The notes beneath the pieces were generated by a model. That model saw nothing but the letters and a program-made list of their open reading frames with translations, searched no databases and was not told the DNA's origin. Of a stretch of DNA of 64,000 nt, positions 32,757-42,401 are shown in pieces (within the stretch, counting starts at the first letter, position 1; every line of letters begins with the position of its first letter). The DNA is from Tenderia sp965602225 (lineage in GTDB: Bacteria > Pseudomonadota > Gammaproteobacteria > Tenderiales > Tenderiaceae), in contig CBFCYE010000004.1 of the NCBI GenBank assembly GCA_965602225.1, positions 68,096 to 132,095 on the forward strand, in the 5' to 3' direction. Both the position numbers and the translations under genes were made by a program.

Positions 32757-33128
32757 ATGAGTGCAGCAGCTATCTCACATTATGCCAATAATGTGGTGAG
32801 GTATGATCCTCAGGCTGCACAACAGGCGCGTGATGCTGCGGCTGAGTCGCAGCAGCGCCAGCAACTCAGAGCGGTTCAGCCTGAGAAGTCTTATTCACCG
32901 GCAGAGCAGACGCTGGAAGGCGAGTTGCTCAACAAACAAGGCCAGAACCAGCGCTCTGCGGGTTTGAGTGAAGAAGAATTTCTGGCCCGTCATCAGGAGC
33001 AGCGTGCCCGTTCGACTGAGGGCTATCATTCTCAGGCAGAGCGTGCGCTGGCCGCCTATAAAACCAATGCCCAATTGACTCACCCTGCTGATGCTGATCG
33101 CGTCGGCTTTCTGGATATCTACGTTTGA
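32757..33128 (+). CDS. Hypothetical Gln/Ala-rich helical protein
   Basis: A 123-residue protein of low-complexity helical character, rich in Gln, Ala, Glu and Arg (QQARDAAAESQQRQQ), without signal peptide or membrane segment. It may form coiled coils. The C-terminal ADADRVGFLDIYV is the most conserved-looking part. The stop is adjacent to or overlaps the next gene, so a shared transcript is likely. Family not recognised. Confidence 0.65.
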   Translation: MSAAAISHYANNVVRYDPQAAQQARDAAAESQQRQQLRAVQPEKSYSPAEQTLEGELLNKQGQNQRSAGLSEEEFLARHQEQRARSTEGYHSQAERALAAYKTNAQLTHPADADRVGFLDIYV

Positions 33129-33145
33129 ACGAAAAAACATCAGCC

Positions 33146-33619
33146 ATGAAACCCATGGATCCGGCGCGATTGGCGCGGTTGCTGCGTGGTCAGCGTTGGG
33201 CGTGCTTAGGGACGCAGGATAAAGAACAGCCTTATGTCTCCTGGGTGGCCTTTGTCGCCGAGGCGGACCTATCCGGTTTGGTGATGCATCTGAGTCGTCT
33301 AGCCAAGCATACCCGCAATCTTGAAGCGGAACCGCTGGTGTCCTTGGCTCTGAGTGAGCCGGATGATGGTCAGGGTGATCCACAACAGTTAGCGCGTTTG
33401 ACCCTGCAGGGCCGGGTTTCGGCAATTGGTCGTAATGATGACCGCTACGAGCAGCTTAAGGCGCTTTATCTGGCTCGACTGCCTGACGCCGAGATGATGT
33501 TTCAGTTCAGTGATTTTTCACTTTATCGTTTCATTCCTGAGTCCGGCCGTTATGTCGAGGGCTTTGCCAGCAGTCATGCTATTAATGCGGAAAAGTTGCG
33601 CAGTGCCTCTGAAGTTTAA
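33146..33619 (+). CDS. Pyridoxamine 5'-phosphate oxidase-like (FMN-binding split barrel) protein
   Basis: About 157 residues of a flavin-binding split-barrel fold, resembling the HugZ/PNPOx-like group. Typical parts are the N-terminal helix and LLRGQRWACLGTQD strand, a YVSWVAFV strand, HLSRLAKHTRNLEAEPLVSL, and a C-terminal FSLYRFIPESGRYVEGF. It lacks other domains. No good ribosome binding site is seen; TTG at 33125, overlapping the previous stop, is an alternative start that would add seven residues. Ligand and reaction are unknown. Confidence 0.75.
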   Translation: MKPMDPARLARLLRGQRWACLGTQDKEQPYVSWVAFVAEADLSGLVMHLSRLAKHTRNLEAEPLVSLALSEPDDGQGDPQQLARLTLQGRVSAIGRNDDRYEQLKALYLARLPDAEMMFQFSDFSLYRFIPESGRYVEGFASSHAINAEKLRSASEV

Positions 33620-33667
33620 TTTCTTGCCAGTGTCATTTTTAATACCAAACTTTATAAAAGAATAGTT

Positions 33668-34609
33668 ATGAAATATGTTCATGTGGCTGCGGCCGTGATT
33701 TGCAACGATCAGGGGCAGGTGTTGATTGCCAAACGTCCGCTGGATAAACATCAGGGTGGCCTGTGGGAATTTCCCGGTGGCAAGGTCGAGGCCGATGAAG
33801 ATGTATTGGCGGCCTTAACGCGCGAGCTGCATGAAGAGCTTGGCATTGATGTCGAGCAGGCTCGGCCGTTGATCCGGGTGCGCCATCATTATTCGGATAA
33901 ATCAGTCTTGCTCGGTGTCTGGCGTGTGGATGGTTTTAGTGGTGAGGCGCATGGCCGTGAAGGTCAGCCGATTGAATGGTGTGCTGTTGATGCTCTGTCT
34001 GAACGAGAATTCCCAGAAGCCAATCTGCCGATTATTGCTGCGGCACAATTGCCAGAGTGTTATCTGATTACACCTTCGCCAGACACGCCCGATGAGTTTC
34101 TGTCTAACCTGGAAATAGCCTTACAACAAGGTGTGCGTCTGGTGCAGTTGCGTGCCAAGGGTATGGCCGCAGAGGAATACAAAGCGCTGGCTAGGCAGGT
34201 GGTGGAACGTTGCCATGCCCACAGTACGCGGTTGTTGCTGAATGGTGAGCCAGAGTGGGTGGCAGAAGTTGGCGCGGATGGTGTTCAGCTTAGCAGTGGT
34301 AAGTTGCAGTCTTTAACTCAACGTCCTTTGAGTAAAGAGTTGTTGGTAGCGGCTTCATGTCACACTGAAGAAGAGTTGCAGCAGGCATTGAAACTGGATG
34401 CCGACTTTGTCCTATTGTCACCGATCAAGTGGACCAAGAGTCACCCGGATACCGAGCCCTTGGGTTGGGATGCGATGCGCAGGTTGGTGGATGAGATGCC
34501 AATTCCCGTGTATGCCTTGGGTGGCGTTAGTCGTGATGATCTCGATGAGGCATTTGCTGCGGGTGGTCAGGGGATTGCGGCGATTCGTAGTCTTTGGCCG
34601 GGAGCGTAA
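33668..34609 (+). CDS. Nudix hydrolase-ThiE-like fusion protein (MutT family)
   Basis: A 313-residue protein of two domains. Residues 1-130 are a MutT-like Nudix hydrolase with the full box GGKVEADEDVLAALTRELHEELGI (in residues about 38-61), expected to clean oxidised nucleotides such as 8-oxo-dGTP. Residues 135-313 resemble thiamine phosphate synthase: VRLVQLRAKGM, GADGVQLSSG, VLLSPI and VYALGGVS. Such fusions occur in many gammaproteobacteria. The ThiE half may act in thiamine salvage or be a degenerate partner domain. It lies beside yacG and zapD, as mutT does in many relatives. Confidence 0.93.
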   Translation: MKYVHVAAAVICNDQGQVLIAKRPLDKHQGGLWEFPGGKVEADEDVLAALTRELHEELGIDVEQARPLIRVRHHYSDKSVLLGVWRVDGFSGEAHGREGQPIEWCAVDALSEREFPEANLPIIAAAQLPECYLITPSPDTPDEFLSNLEIALQQGVRLVQLRAKGMAAEEYKALARQVVERCHAHSTRLLLNGEPEWVAEVGADGVQLSSGKLQSLTQRPLSKELLVAASCHTEEELQQALKLDADFVLLSPIKWTKSHPDTEPLGWDAMRRLVDEMPIPVYALGGVSRDDLDEAFAAGGQGIAAIRSLWPGA

Positions 34610-34634
34610 TCCGGGGAATAAATCAAAGAGGAAC

Positions 34635-34829
34635 TTAGTGGTTGTTGTGATCGTCGTCTGATTCTATTGGGCTGGGCAGTTCCTGACCAGGGATGCGGTG
34701 AGACTCACTAGCCCATTCACCCAAGTCAATCAGCTTGCAGCGCTCGCTACAGAAGGGCCGCCATTTTGATTCGTCATTCCAAACAACATCTTTGCTGCAG
34801 GTGGGGCAGTTTACGGTGGTTAGGCTCAT
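34635..34829 (-). CDS. yacG: DNA gyrase inhibitor / zinc-binding protein YacG
   Basis: A 64-residue protein. The start at 34829 overlaps the zapD stop (ATGA) and gives the usual YacG length. The zinc site is CPTC (8-11) and CSERC (28-32), with the typical WRPFCSERCKLIDLGEWASE segment around residues 23-41 and an acidic tail. E. coli YacG binds GyrB and inhibits gyrase. The order coaE-zapD-yacG is conserved. Confidence 0.95.
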   Translation of the reverse strand: MSLTTVNCPTCSKDVVWNDESKWRPFCSERCKLIDLGEWASESHRIPGQELPSPIESDDDHNNH

Positions 34830-35644
34830 AACATGCAACAGGTGAGTTTGAAGGGGATGTTTTGATCTACCTGGGTTGGTCGTTCGCTGAAAGTAGTCTG
34901 CAGAAAGCGGATGGTAAACCGATGTTTGCCACCGCTGATCTCGGCAAAACAAGGCGTGTCGCCAGCCAGTGTTACGCGAATCATCTGGCAGACACTGCTT
35001 TGATCCAGCGATCTCTGGAAGAAGCCTGCCTCAGCGATTTCATTAGTGGTCTGGGCACTATCACGGATTAGGCGCAGAATCAGATTGACCGATTGTTTAA
35101 TAGGTTCAAATGGCGCCATCCAGCTTTGCATATCCATGACGCGTTTTTCTTCCGGCTGCGATAGCCAGAAATGGAAGGCAGGCAGGTCAAAGTCACAAGT
35201 GCCGCCTGCGACATGGCTGCGTTGTTTGATGCTGCTAAGGAATTCGTTGTTGCGAATATCCATGTCCTGAGACTTGAGGTCGTGCAGGCGGTCGATTAAC
35301 ACATCCATTTCATCCAGCACCGTTTCCAGTCTCTTGGCATCGACCTGGGGATTTTGGGCCAGTTTTTCCAGGAAAACAGCCTGACGTTCCAGTTCTTTCA
35401 TGACTTCGGTTTTGAGGTCGGCACGGCTAAAAGTGCTGATGAGGTCGAACAGGCTGTTGATGGCCGCACGGTTATCCCAGTTGCTATGGCGAAAAGTGTG
35501 GGCGTTGGCCTGTGCGAACAGAAACTCAAGCCGCAGAAGGGTGCGGATGCGCTCATTGAGAGGTTGTTCGTAGGTTATTTGTTCAGGCACTGTTTGATGA
35601 TACCCATAAGGTTCCGCAGGTTGAGTTTGATATTTATGCTGCAT
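34826..35644 (-). CDS. zapD: Cell division protein ZapD
   Basis: A 272-residue FtsZ-bundling protein. The family signature ITYEQPLNERIRTLLRLE lies near residues 23-40, FDLPAFHFWL near 155 and LRLIRDSA near 192. The N-terminus is about 18 residues longer than usual; a GTG at 35590 (VPEQITYEQ) would remove the extension and may be the true start. Neither start has a strong ribosome binding site. It is coupled to yacG at its 3' end. Confidence 0.93.
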   Translation of the reverse strand: MQHKYQTQPAEPYGYHQTVPEQITYEQPLNERIRTLLRLEFLFAQANAHTFRHSNWDNRAAINSLFDLISTFSRADLKTEVMKELERQAVFLEKLAQNPQVDAKRLETVLDEMDVLIDRLHDLKSQDMDIRNNEFLSSIKQRSHVAGGTCDFDLPAFHFWLSQPEEKRVMDMQSWMAPFEPIKQSVNLILRLIRDSAQTTNEIAEAGFFQRSLDQSSVCQMIRVTLAGDTPCFAEISGGKHRFTIRFLQTTFSERPTQVDQNIPFKLTCCML

Positions 35645-35772
35645 AAAATTGTGGCTGGGTTTCTTTACATTTTGCGGTGGATGAGGGTAATGTTTATAAG
35701 GCGTAGTTTACCCGAACATTACAGTCTGTAAACCGCTGCTTGTAGCAAATGCGATGAAGTTGACCGTTTTCC

Positions 35773-36378
35773 TCAATGTTTTTCCAGTTTCGCTATTTCT
35801 GTATATCGGCGATTTAAATCAATAACTTGAATGCGTAGATGGTCCAGACTTGAATCATTGTAAATGATGTCGTCGGCGTGTTTGAGGCGTGCTTGAGGTG
35901 GCAGTTGGGCGGCAAAGATTGCATTGATCTGGTTGTCGTCCAGTTGGTCACGTTGTTTTATGCGTTGGCGACGTAGTTCTTCCGGGGCGTCAATGACCAG
36001 GATGCGGTTGACGAGACCGGTTTGGTTGGCCTCGATCAGCAGCGGGATGGCAAAGATGCAGTAGGGGCTATTGAGTAGGCTGGCCTGGTGTAGCATCTCT
36101 TGCTGTATCAGTGGGTGGAGGATAGCCTCCAGTTGCGCGCGTTTTTTTGGTGTTGCAAATACAATATTTCTTAGCTTGCTGCGATCCAGTTCGCCATTGG
36201 CTGATAGTATTTCGTCACCAAATGTCTGGCGGATCTGTTGCAGGGCCGGTTGGCCGGGTTCGACAACTTGGTGTGAGATGATGTCGGTGTCGATAACTGG
36301 AACGCCGAGTTCAGAAAAAAGCCGGCTGACGGCAGACTTGCCGCTGCCAATACCGCCTGTGAGACCAATGATTAACAT
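35773..36378 (-). CDS. coaE: Dephospho-CoA kinase
   Basis: A 201-residue P-loop kinase for the last step of coenzyme A synthesis. The start at 36378 puts the P-loop GLTGGIGSGKS at residues 5-15; a longer in-frame start at 36414 adds 12 unlikely residues. DTDIISHQVVEPG (about 32-44), the LID region RRQRIKQRD and a C-terminal NRRYTEIA segment are typical. It belongs to pilB-pilC-pilD-coaE, a conserved gammaproteobacterial run. Confidence 0.96.
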   Translation of the reverse strand: MLIIGLTGGIGSGKSAVSRLFSELGVPVIDTDIISHQVVEPGQPALQQIRQTFGDEILSANGELDRSKLRNIVFATPKKRAQLEAILHPLIQQEMLHQASLLNSPYCIFAIPLLIEANQTGLVNRILVIDAPEELRRQRIKQRDQLDDNQINAIFAAQLPPQARLKHADDIIYNDSSLDHLRIQVIDLNRRYTEIAKLEKH

Positions 36379-36425
36379 GCAGGGAGTGTGGCCTGAACAG
36401 GCCGGCAGAAGCAAGCCTTGCCTGG

Positions 36426-37301
36426 CTAGCTTAGACCGCTGATGCGCATGTAGGCATTGGTCAGGTCTGTGCCCCAGTAAAAGGCAATCAGCCCGGCTAT
36501 GGCCAAATAGGGGCCAAAGGGGATGGGGATGCTATGGTCTCGGCCGCGGATAACGATCATGCCGATGCCAATCACGGCACCGACCAGCGATGACAACAGG
36601 ATGATGGCCGGTAGTGCTTGCCAACCCATCCAGGCACCGAGCATGGCTAGTAGTTTGAAATCACCATAACCCATGCCTTCTTTTCCTGTTAGCAGCTTAA
36701 AGCCCCAGTAGATCGACCAGAGTGATAGATAACCGGCCATGGCACCGATGACGGCTGAACCGAGATTGGTGTAAACACCGAACAGGTTGAGGGCCAGGCC
36801 GATCCAGAGAAAGGGTAAGGTGATGCTGTCTGGCAGGAGTTGATGATCGAAGTCGATCATGGTCAGTGAGACCAGACTCCAGGTCAGTAGCAGAGCGCCT
36901 GCCGTTTCCCAGCTAAGGCCAAACTGCCAGGCGGCTAAGGCTGAGAGTATTGCCGTGACAGCTTCAATAATGGGATAACGAATAGAAATATTGGCACCGC
37001 AGCCTGAGCAGCGCCCTCGTAGAAACAGATAGCTGATGATGGGGATGTTTTCCCAGGCACGAATCTTATGGCCGCAGTGGGGGCAGCGTGAGTCTGGTTT
37101 GGCCAGGTTAAATGTTTCTGTTGGCTGGCTTGTTTCGTCTGGATTGTTGAGTTCTGCGCACTGCTGCTGCCACTGCCGTTCCATCATGATGGGCAGGCGA
37201 TGAATCACTACATTCAGAAAACTGCCCACTGTTGCGCCAAATAGGGCGACGGCAGTGATAAAAAATGCCGGACTGGCTTCAAGGTAGTCGAGGATGGTCA
37301 T
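36426..37301 (-). CDS. pilD: Type IV prepilin peptidase / N-methyltransferase
   Basis: A 291-residue inner membrane aspartic peptidase that cuts and N-methylates prepilins, including the PilA encoded at 52.5-53.0 kb. It has the four-Cys cytoplasmic zinc region (CPHCGHK, CSGCGAN, about 73-102) and the catalytic Asp residues in MIDFDHQLLPD (about 150) and the GMGYGDFKLLAMLGAW motif (about 210). About eight membrane helices are visible. It starts 14 bases after pilC ends. Confidence 0.96.
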   Translation of the reverse strand: MTILDYLEASPAFFITAVALFGATVGSFLNVVIHRLPIMMERQWQQQCAELNNPDETSQPTETFNLAKPDSRCPHCGHKIRAWENIPIISYLFLRGRCSGCGANISIRYPIIEAVTAILSALAAWQFGLSWETAGALLLTWSLVSLTMIDFDHQLLPDSITLPFLWIGLALNLFGVYTNLGSAVIGAMAGYLSLWSIYWGFKLLTGKEGMGYGDFKLLAMLGAWMGWQALPAIILLSSLVGAVIGIGMIVIRGRDHSIPIPFGPYLAIAGLIAFYWGTDLTNAYMRISGLS

Positions 37302-37315
37302 TCAGGGTTAGTGAC

Positions 37316-38548
37316 TTAAACGACTTGGCCCATCTTGAAGATCGGCAGGTACATCGCCACAACCAGACCGCCGATGATGACACCAAGGAAGGCCATGATT
37401 AGAGGTTCCATCAGGCTGCTGAGAGCATCCACGGCATTGTCCACCTCTTCTTCATAGAAGTCAGCGACCTTGGCCAGCATGGCGTCGATGGAGCCTGCCT
37501 CTTCACCGATGGCGACCAGTTGCACCACCATGTTGGGAAACAGGTTGGTTTGGCGCATAGCCTGTTGTAGTGAAATGCCAGTGGAGATTTCATCACGCAT
37601 GCGCAGGATGGCATTTGAGTAGACTACGTTGCCAGCAGCTCCGGCAACCGTGGTCATGGCTTCGACCAGGGGTACACCAGCGGCAAACATAGTGGACAGA
37701 GTACGGGCAAAACGGGCGATGGTGGCCTTGTGCATCAGTGAGCCAAATATTGGTGCCTTGAGTGTGGCTACGTCGAGAAAATCACGAAAGGCCTTGGACT
37801 TTCGCTTGGCCTGCTTAAAGGCATATACAACTGCGAAAATAGCAGCTCCCACTATGTACCAAGATTCGACCATGAAGTTTGACATGGCAACGACCATAAG
37901 AGTCATGGCTGGCAGATCTGCACCAAAGTCAGCAAACATCGTAGCAAACTGGGGTACGACAAAGACTAGTAGGATGGTGGTAACAACGAAAGCAGCGATA
38001 ACAACGGCGGCGGGGTAGAACATGGCCTTCTTGATTTTGCCCTTGATAGCCTCAATTTTTTCTTTATAGAGGGCGACCTTGTGCAGCATTGTTTCAAGAA
38101 TACCGGCCTGTTCGCCGGCATTAACCAGGTTGCAGTAGAGGCCGTCAAAATGATCGGGGAACTTTGATAGGGCTTCGGCAAATGAATTACCACCTTCAAT
38201 ATCATTTTTGATCTTGAGCAGCATTTCCTGCATGGCTGGGTTTTCATGGCCGCGGCCGACAATTTCAAACGATTGAACTAGAGGCACGCCGGAACTCATC
38301 ATAGTCGCCATTTGACGACTGAAAATAGCGATATCTTTGGGGGTGATGGGTTTCTTTCTCGGGCCACCACCAAATAAGGGTTTGGGTTTCTTTTTGACCT
38401 TGAGCGGATTGATGCCCTGGCGACGCAGATCAGCCTTGGCCAGAGTAGGCGAGGCAGCAGTGACTTCGCCTTTGGTACGGTTACCGCGTTTATCGGTACC
38501 TTCCCAAAGAAAAACATCATGCTTCTTGCTTGCTGCTTTTTCAGCCAT
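37316..38548 (-). CDS. pilC: Type IV pilus inner membrane platform protein PilC
   Basis: A 410-residue protein with two GspF-type repeats (about 70-200 and 275-400), each with helices leading into membrane segments near 175-200, 225-245 and 380-405. Repeat signatures include FSRQMATMMSSGVPLVQSF and FARTLSTMFAAGVPLVEAM. It links PilB and PilT ATPases to the growing pilus. It starts three bases after pilB and precedes pilD. Confidence 0.97.
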   Translation of the reverse strand: MAEKAASKKHDVFLWEGTDKRGNRTKGEVTAASPTLAKADLRRQGINPLKVKKKPKPLFGGGPRKKPITPKDIAIFSRQMATMMSSGVPLVQSFEIVGRGHENPAMQEMLLKIKNDIEGGNSFAEALSKFPDHFDGLYCNLVNAGEQAGILETMLHKVALYKEKIEAIKGKIKKAMFYPAAVVIAAFVVTTILLVFVVPQFATMFADFGADLPAMTLMVVAMSNFMVESWYIVGAAIFAVVYAFKQAKRKSKAFRDFLDVATLKAPIFGSLMHKATIARFARTLSTMFAAGVPLVEAMTTVAGAAGNVVYSNAILRMRDEISTGISLQQAMRQTNLFPNMVVQLVAIGEEAGSIDAMLAKVADFYEEEVDNAVDALSSLMEPLIMAFLGVIIGGLVVAMYLPIFKMGQVV

Positions 38549-38551
38549 TTA

Positions 38552-40282
38552 TTACTCCGTGATTACCCGGTTGATTTCTTCCAGGGTGGTAACGCCTTGG
38601 CGCACCTTTTCCAGGGCTGAATCATGAAGATCCGGGATGCCTTCCTTTTTGGCTTGGTCGGCAATATCAATTGCATTACCACCAGACATAATGATTCTAC
38701 CCATTTCTTCCGAGATTGGCATTACTTGATATATCCCGACACGCCCCTTGTAGCCTTCGGTGCATTGATCGCAGCCAACCGCTTTATACAGCTTAAGTGA
38801 TTCGGCCTCGTCTTCACCAAAACCTTCTTCAATCAGAGCTGCTTTAGGTATATCGGCAGGTTCTTTGCAATGTGAACAGAGGCGTCGGCCAAGCCGCTGG
38901 GCAATAATTAGAGAGACAGCTGAGGCAATGTTAAACGGGGCAACCCCCATGTTCATCAGGCGTGACAGGGTTTGTGGCGCGTCATTGGTATGTAGGGTTG
39001 AAAGTACCATGTGGCCTGTTTGAGCGGCCTTGATGGCGATTTCTGCTGTTTCAAGGTCACGAATTTCCCCCACCATGATGATGTCCGGATCCTGGCGCAG
39101 GAATGATTTCAGGGCAGCTGAGAAGGTAAGACCAACCTTGGGATTAACATTTACCTGGTTTATGCCAGGCAGATTGATTTCAGCAGGATCCTCGGCGGTG
39201 GAAATATTGCGCTCGGGGGTGTTGAGGATGTTGAGGCCGGTATAGAGTGAAACGGTTTTACCACTACCGGTAGGGCCTGTGACCAGGATCATGCCGGTAG
39301 GCTTCTGCAGGGCTGCCATGTATAGATCTTTTTGATCTGGGTCGTAGCCTAAGGCGTCGATACCTAACTGTGCGCTGGATGGGTCGAGGATACGCATTAC
39401 GATCTTTTCACCAAATAGTGTCGGGCAGGTGCTGACACGAAAATCGATAGCGCGGGTTTTGGATAGCTTCATCTTCATACGGCCATCCTGAGGCACGCGC
39501 TTTTCTGAAATATCCAGTCGGGACATGACCTTGATGCGAGCGGCAATCTTGATAGCGAGTGTTATTGGTGGTGCCGCCACTTCTTGCAGCATACCGTCCT
39601 GACGGTAGCGAACCCGATAGGTTTTTTCGTAGGGTTCGAAATGGATGTCAGATGCGCCCTTGTTAATGGCGTCGAGCAGAACCTTGTTCACAAACCGGAC
39701 AATAGGGGCTTCTTCAGTGTCTTTTTCACTGACATCATCGCCAGCCGGGGTTTCATCGCCACCAGATATATCGAGATCATCCAGGTCCGCATCATCAAGC
39801 CCTTCCATGGATGTGTCCATGGCCTCTAGAGTCTTCTCGATGAGCTTGGCAAGCTTGTCATCCTCAACAATGACAGCCTCAGTATTTATTCCTGTGGCGA
39901 ATTTGATCTCATCCAGGGCTTCAATGTTAGTGGGGTCTGATAAAGCAATGTAAAGTCGGCTACCACGCTTGGTTAGAGGTAACGCATTGTGCTTTCGGAT
40001 TAATTTCTCATCAATTAGAGAGGCTGATGCCATTTCCATGTCCATGACATCCAGATCGAAGACTGGTGCACCAAACTCGTTGGCGGCAGAAATCGCTATG
40101 TCTCGGGCATTGAGTGTTTGATTGGTGACTAAATGGCGGACGAGAGGGGTTTTATTCTCAAGAGCCTCAGTAAACGCCTTTTCAGCGCTTTCTTGGTCTA
40201 TGAGGCCGTCATTGACCAAGCGTCTAGCAAGGCCGGAAAGATTTAAATCACTCACAAATGTATCCGTTTTTGTAGGTGCCAA
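38552..40282 (-). CDS. pilB: Type IV pilus assembly ATPase PilB
   Basis: A 576-residue hexameric ATPase powering pilus extension. The N-terminal MshEN/T2SSE-N domains cover 1-160. The ATPase core has Walker A GPTGSGKTVS (about 334-343), the Asp box, Walker B (IIMVGEIRDLETAEIA) and the His box. A tetra-Cys zinc knot follows (CSHC, CDQC). It is the first gene of the pilBCD run; the upstream gap of about 195 bases is AT-rich and marks the boundary of the glycan cluster. Confidence 0.97.
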   Translation of the reverse strand: MAPTKTDTFVSDLNLSGLARRLVNDGLIDQESAEKAFTEALENKTPLVRHLVTNQTLNARDIAISAANEFGAPVFDLDVMDMEMASASLIDEKLIRKHNALPLTKRGSRLYIALSDPTNIEALDEIKFATGINTEAVIVEDDKLAKLIEKTLEAMDTSMEGLDDADLDDLDISGGDETPAGDDVSEKDTEEAPIVRFVNKVLLDAINKGASDIHFEPYEKTYRVRYRQDGMLQEVAAPPITLAIKIAARIKVMSRLDISEKRVPQDGRMKMKLSKTRAIDFRVSTCPTLFGEKIVMRILDPSSAQLGIDALGYDPDQKDLYMAALQKPTGMILVTGPTGSGKTVSLYTGLNILNTPERNISTAEDPAEINLPGINQVNVNPKVGLTFSAALKSFLRQDPDIIMVGEIRDLETAEIAIKAAQTGHMVLSTLHTNDAPQTLSRLMNMGVAPFNIASAVSLIIAQRLGRRLCSHCKEPADIPKAALIEEGFGEDEAESLKLYKAVGCDQCTEGYKGRVGIYQVMPISEEMGRIIMSGGNAIDIADQAKKEGIPDLHDSALEKVRQGVTTLEEINRVITE

Positions 40283-40478
40283 TGAATATTTCTTATGTTG
40301 ATATTGGTTTCGACCGAAGTGATATTTTCTTTAGCAGGTGATTGTATTTTGAGGCCTAATTCAAAGAATATGTGTTTATATATTTGTAATGTTTATTATG
40401 ATGCATACTGATGTGGCTTTTTGACCGAACATATAAATGACTACAAAATTAGCTAGTTGATTGCGAAATGGAATATCA

Positions 40479-41204
40479 ATGATACGGCGCGTGCTTGCGG
40501 CTATAAAAGGTACGATCCTTCACCCTCAGTGGTTGTCTGATCGATACCATCTAAAATCAAAAAATAAATTGAGGGATTTACGGAATGCTACGATTTTAGA
40601 TGTAGGCAGTGGTGATGCCTGCTATAAAACGGTGTTTCATCAATCTAATATTTTTTATGCTCTTGATTACCCAGCGACCAATAAAAAATATAGGGTTCGC
40701 CCTAATGTTTTTGCGGATGCCCGCTATTTACCTGTTGCTGATGAATCGTTAGATGTAGTGTTGTTATTTGAGGTTCTAGAGCATGTTGAGGCCCCTGAGA
40801 AGGTCTTGAACGAGATTTGGCGGGTATTGAGGTTTGGGGGTGAGTTCTACATGTCAGTGCCTTTTATTTATCCCATACATGATGCCCCTAATGATTATTG
40901 GCGCTTTACTGTGTATGGCGTTAAGACGGTTTTAAAAAGGCATGGTTTTGATGTAGTGGATATTGTTGCGCATGGCAATACTTTGGTGGTGGGGTTACAG
41001 ATGATTAATCTTGCATTACTAGAGTTGTGTCGTGACTCTTTTGAGTATAGTAAATTTATGGGGTTGTTGTGCGTTCTGCTGACGTATCCAGCTACTTTAG
41101 GTATTAATTTATTGGCTTTGCCGCTTCTGCATCTTCCTTTGGGTAAAGCCGGTAATTTTGGTTGTTTTTTGAGTGCAAAAAAGAAAATCAAAGTAGATGT
41201 CTGA
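40479..41204 (+). CDS. Class I SAM-dependent methyltransferase
   Basis: About 241 residues of a small-molecule methyltransferase fold. Motif I is ILDVGSGDACYK (about 40-51), and the later EVLEHVEAPEKVLNEIWRVLRFGGEFYMSVPF region is typical of the class. A hydrophobic C-terminal stretch (about 180-225) may bind the membrane. The ATG at 40479 follows a weak GGAA; a TTG at 40461 is an alternative. It opens the plus-strand half of the glycan cluster and overlaps the next gene by 8 bases. The substrate is probably a sugar. Confidence 0.8.
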   Translation: MIRRVLAAIKGTILHPQWLSDRYHLKSKNKLRDLRNATILDVGSGDACYKTVFHQSNIFYALDYPATNKKYRVRPNVFADARYLPVADESLDVVLLFEVLEHVEAPEKVLNEIWRVLRFGGEFYMSVPFIYPIHDAPNDYWRFTVYGVKTVLKRHGFDVVDIVAHGNTLVVGLQMINLALLELCRDSFEYSKFMGLLCVLLTYPATLGINLLALPLLHLPLGKAGNFGCFLSAKKKIKVDV

Positions 41205-42399
41205 GCAAACAGTGCGAGTTGCCTTGCTGACAACGTCTTTTCCGTTGAGAGAGGGTTCAGCGAGTGGGGTGTTTGTTCAGCGCTTAGTAAAAAACCTTCC
41301 TTCTTCAACCGCTGTTACGGTGATAACACCTTCTGATTCATCGGCGGTTAATGGTGCGGATAAATTTAATTATAAATTAAACTGCTTTCGGTATGCCCCT
41401 CGGAAATGGCAGGTTCTGGCTCATCAGCCGGGAGGCATACCTGTTGCGCTGAAACGAAACAGGATGTTGAAATGGTTGGTACCGGTATTTTTGTTTTCTA
41501 TGTTTATAGCTTGTTTGCGAGTCGCTGCGAGATCGGATGTTATTCATGCAAACTGGTCAATAAACGGTGCCATCGCCGGTTTTGTTGGCTTGGTTCTCAG
41601 GAAGCCTGTCGTGACAACTGTACGTGGTGAGGATGTAACGAGAGCAAAAGATTCAAAAATATATAGATATATTCTGGCTTGGTGTCTTCGGTCAAATTGC
41701 AAATTAGTGACTGTCAGTGAGGCAATTCGAGATCTTTTAATTCGGGAATTTCCACAATATAGCCATAAAATTGCATTCTTGCCGAATGGCGTGGACTCAA
41801 TATTGCTGAAGTGTTCGGCCTTGGCTAAAAATTATCAGGCAGAGGCTGTACTCAGGGTGGTGACGGTTGGTAGCCTGATTCCCAGGAAGGGGGTGGATGT
41901 CATCATTGAGGCTTTTTCATATTTAAACAATAGGTCTGATTTTGAATTGTCTGTCATAGGTGATGGGCCTGAGCTGAAAAGACTTGAAGATTTGGTTCGA
42001 AGTTACGGCTTAGATAAACAAGTAAGGTTTGTTGGGCATGTGTTTCCGGATCATGTGAACGAGTACTTATGTGGTGCCAATTTGTTGATTCTGGCAAGCT
42101 ATAGTGAGGGGCGGCCAAATGTTGTGCTTGAATCATTTGCAGCCGGGGTTCCGGTCATAGCAAGTGATATAGAAGGCGTGCAGGAATTGGTAGAGGATGG
42201 TGAAAATGGTTTGCTATTCAAACCTGGTGATGCAAGGGAGCTTACACAATATCTTGAGGAATTACAAAAAAGACCAGGCCTGCAAATACAGTTTTCCAAT
42301 CAGGGGCGAGAATTTATACTAAAGAATCAGTTGTTATGGACTAAGGTCGGGCAGCGATATTCTGAGCTATATAAAGATTCGATAGGACGTAAAAAGTAA
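41197..42399 (+). CDS. Glycosyltransferase family 4 (GT-B)
   Basis: A 400-residue GT-B enzyme. The N-terminal domain begins VRVALLTTSFPLREGSASGVFV, and the C-terminal donor domain has VGSLIPRKGVDVIIEAF and the E-x7-E type motif EGRPNVVLESFAAGVPVIASD (about 305-325). It probably adds a sugar to a lipid-linked glycan on the cytoplasmic face. It overlaps the methyltransferase gene before it and is two bases from asnB, so the group is one transcript. Confidence 0.9.
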   Translation: MSEQTVRVALLTTSFPLREGSASGVFVQRLVKNLPSSTAVTVITPSDSSAVNGADKFNYKLNCFRYAPRKWQVLAHQPGGIPVALKRNRMLKWLVPVFLFSMFIACLRVAARSDVIHANWSINGAIAGFVGLVLRKPVVTTVRGEDVTRAKDSKIYRYILAWCLRSNCKLVTVSEAIRDLLIREFPQYSHKIAFLPNGVDSILLKCSALAKNYQAEAVLRVVTVGSLIPRKGVDVIIEAFSYLNNRSDFELSVIGDGPELKRLEDLVRSYGLDKQVRFVGHVFPDHVNEYLCGANLLILASYSEGRPNVVLESFAAGVPVIASDIEGVQELVEDGENGLLFKPGDARELTQYLEELQKRPGLQIQFSNQGREFILKNQLLWTKVGQRYSELYKDSIGRKK

Positions 42400-42401
42400 G
42401 T

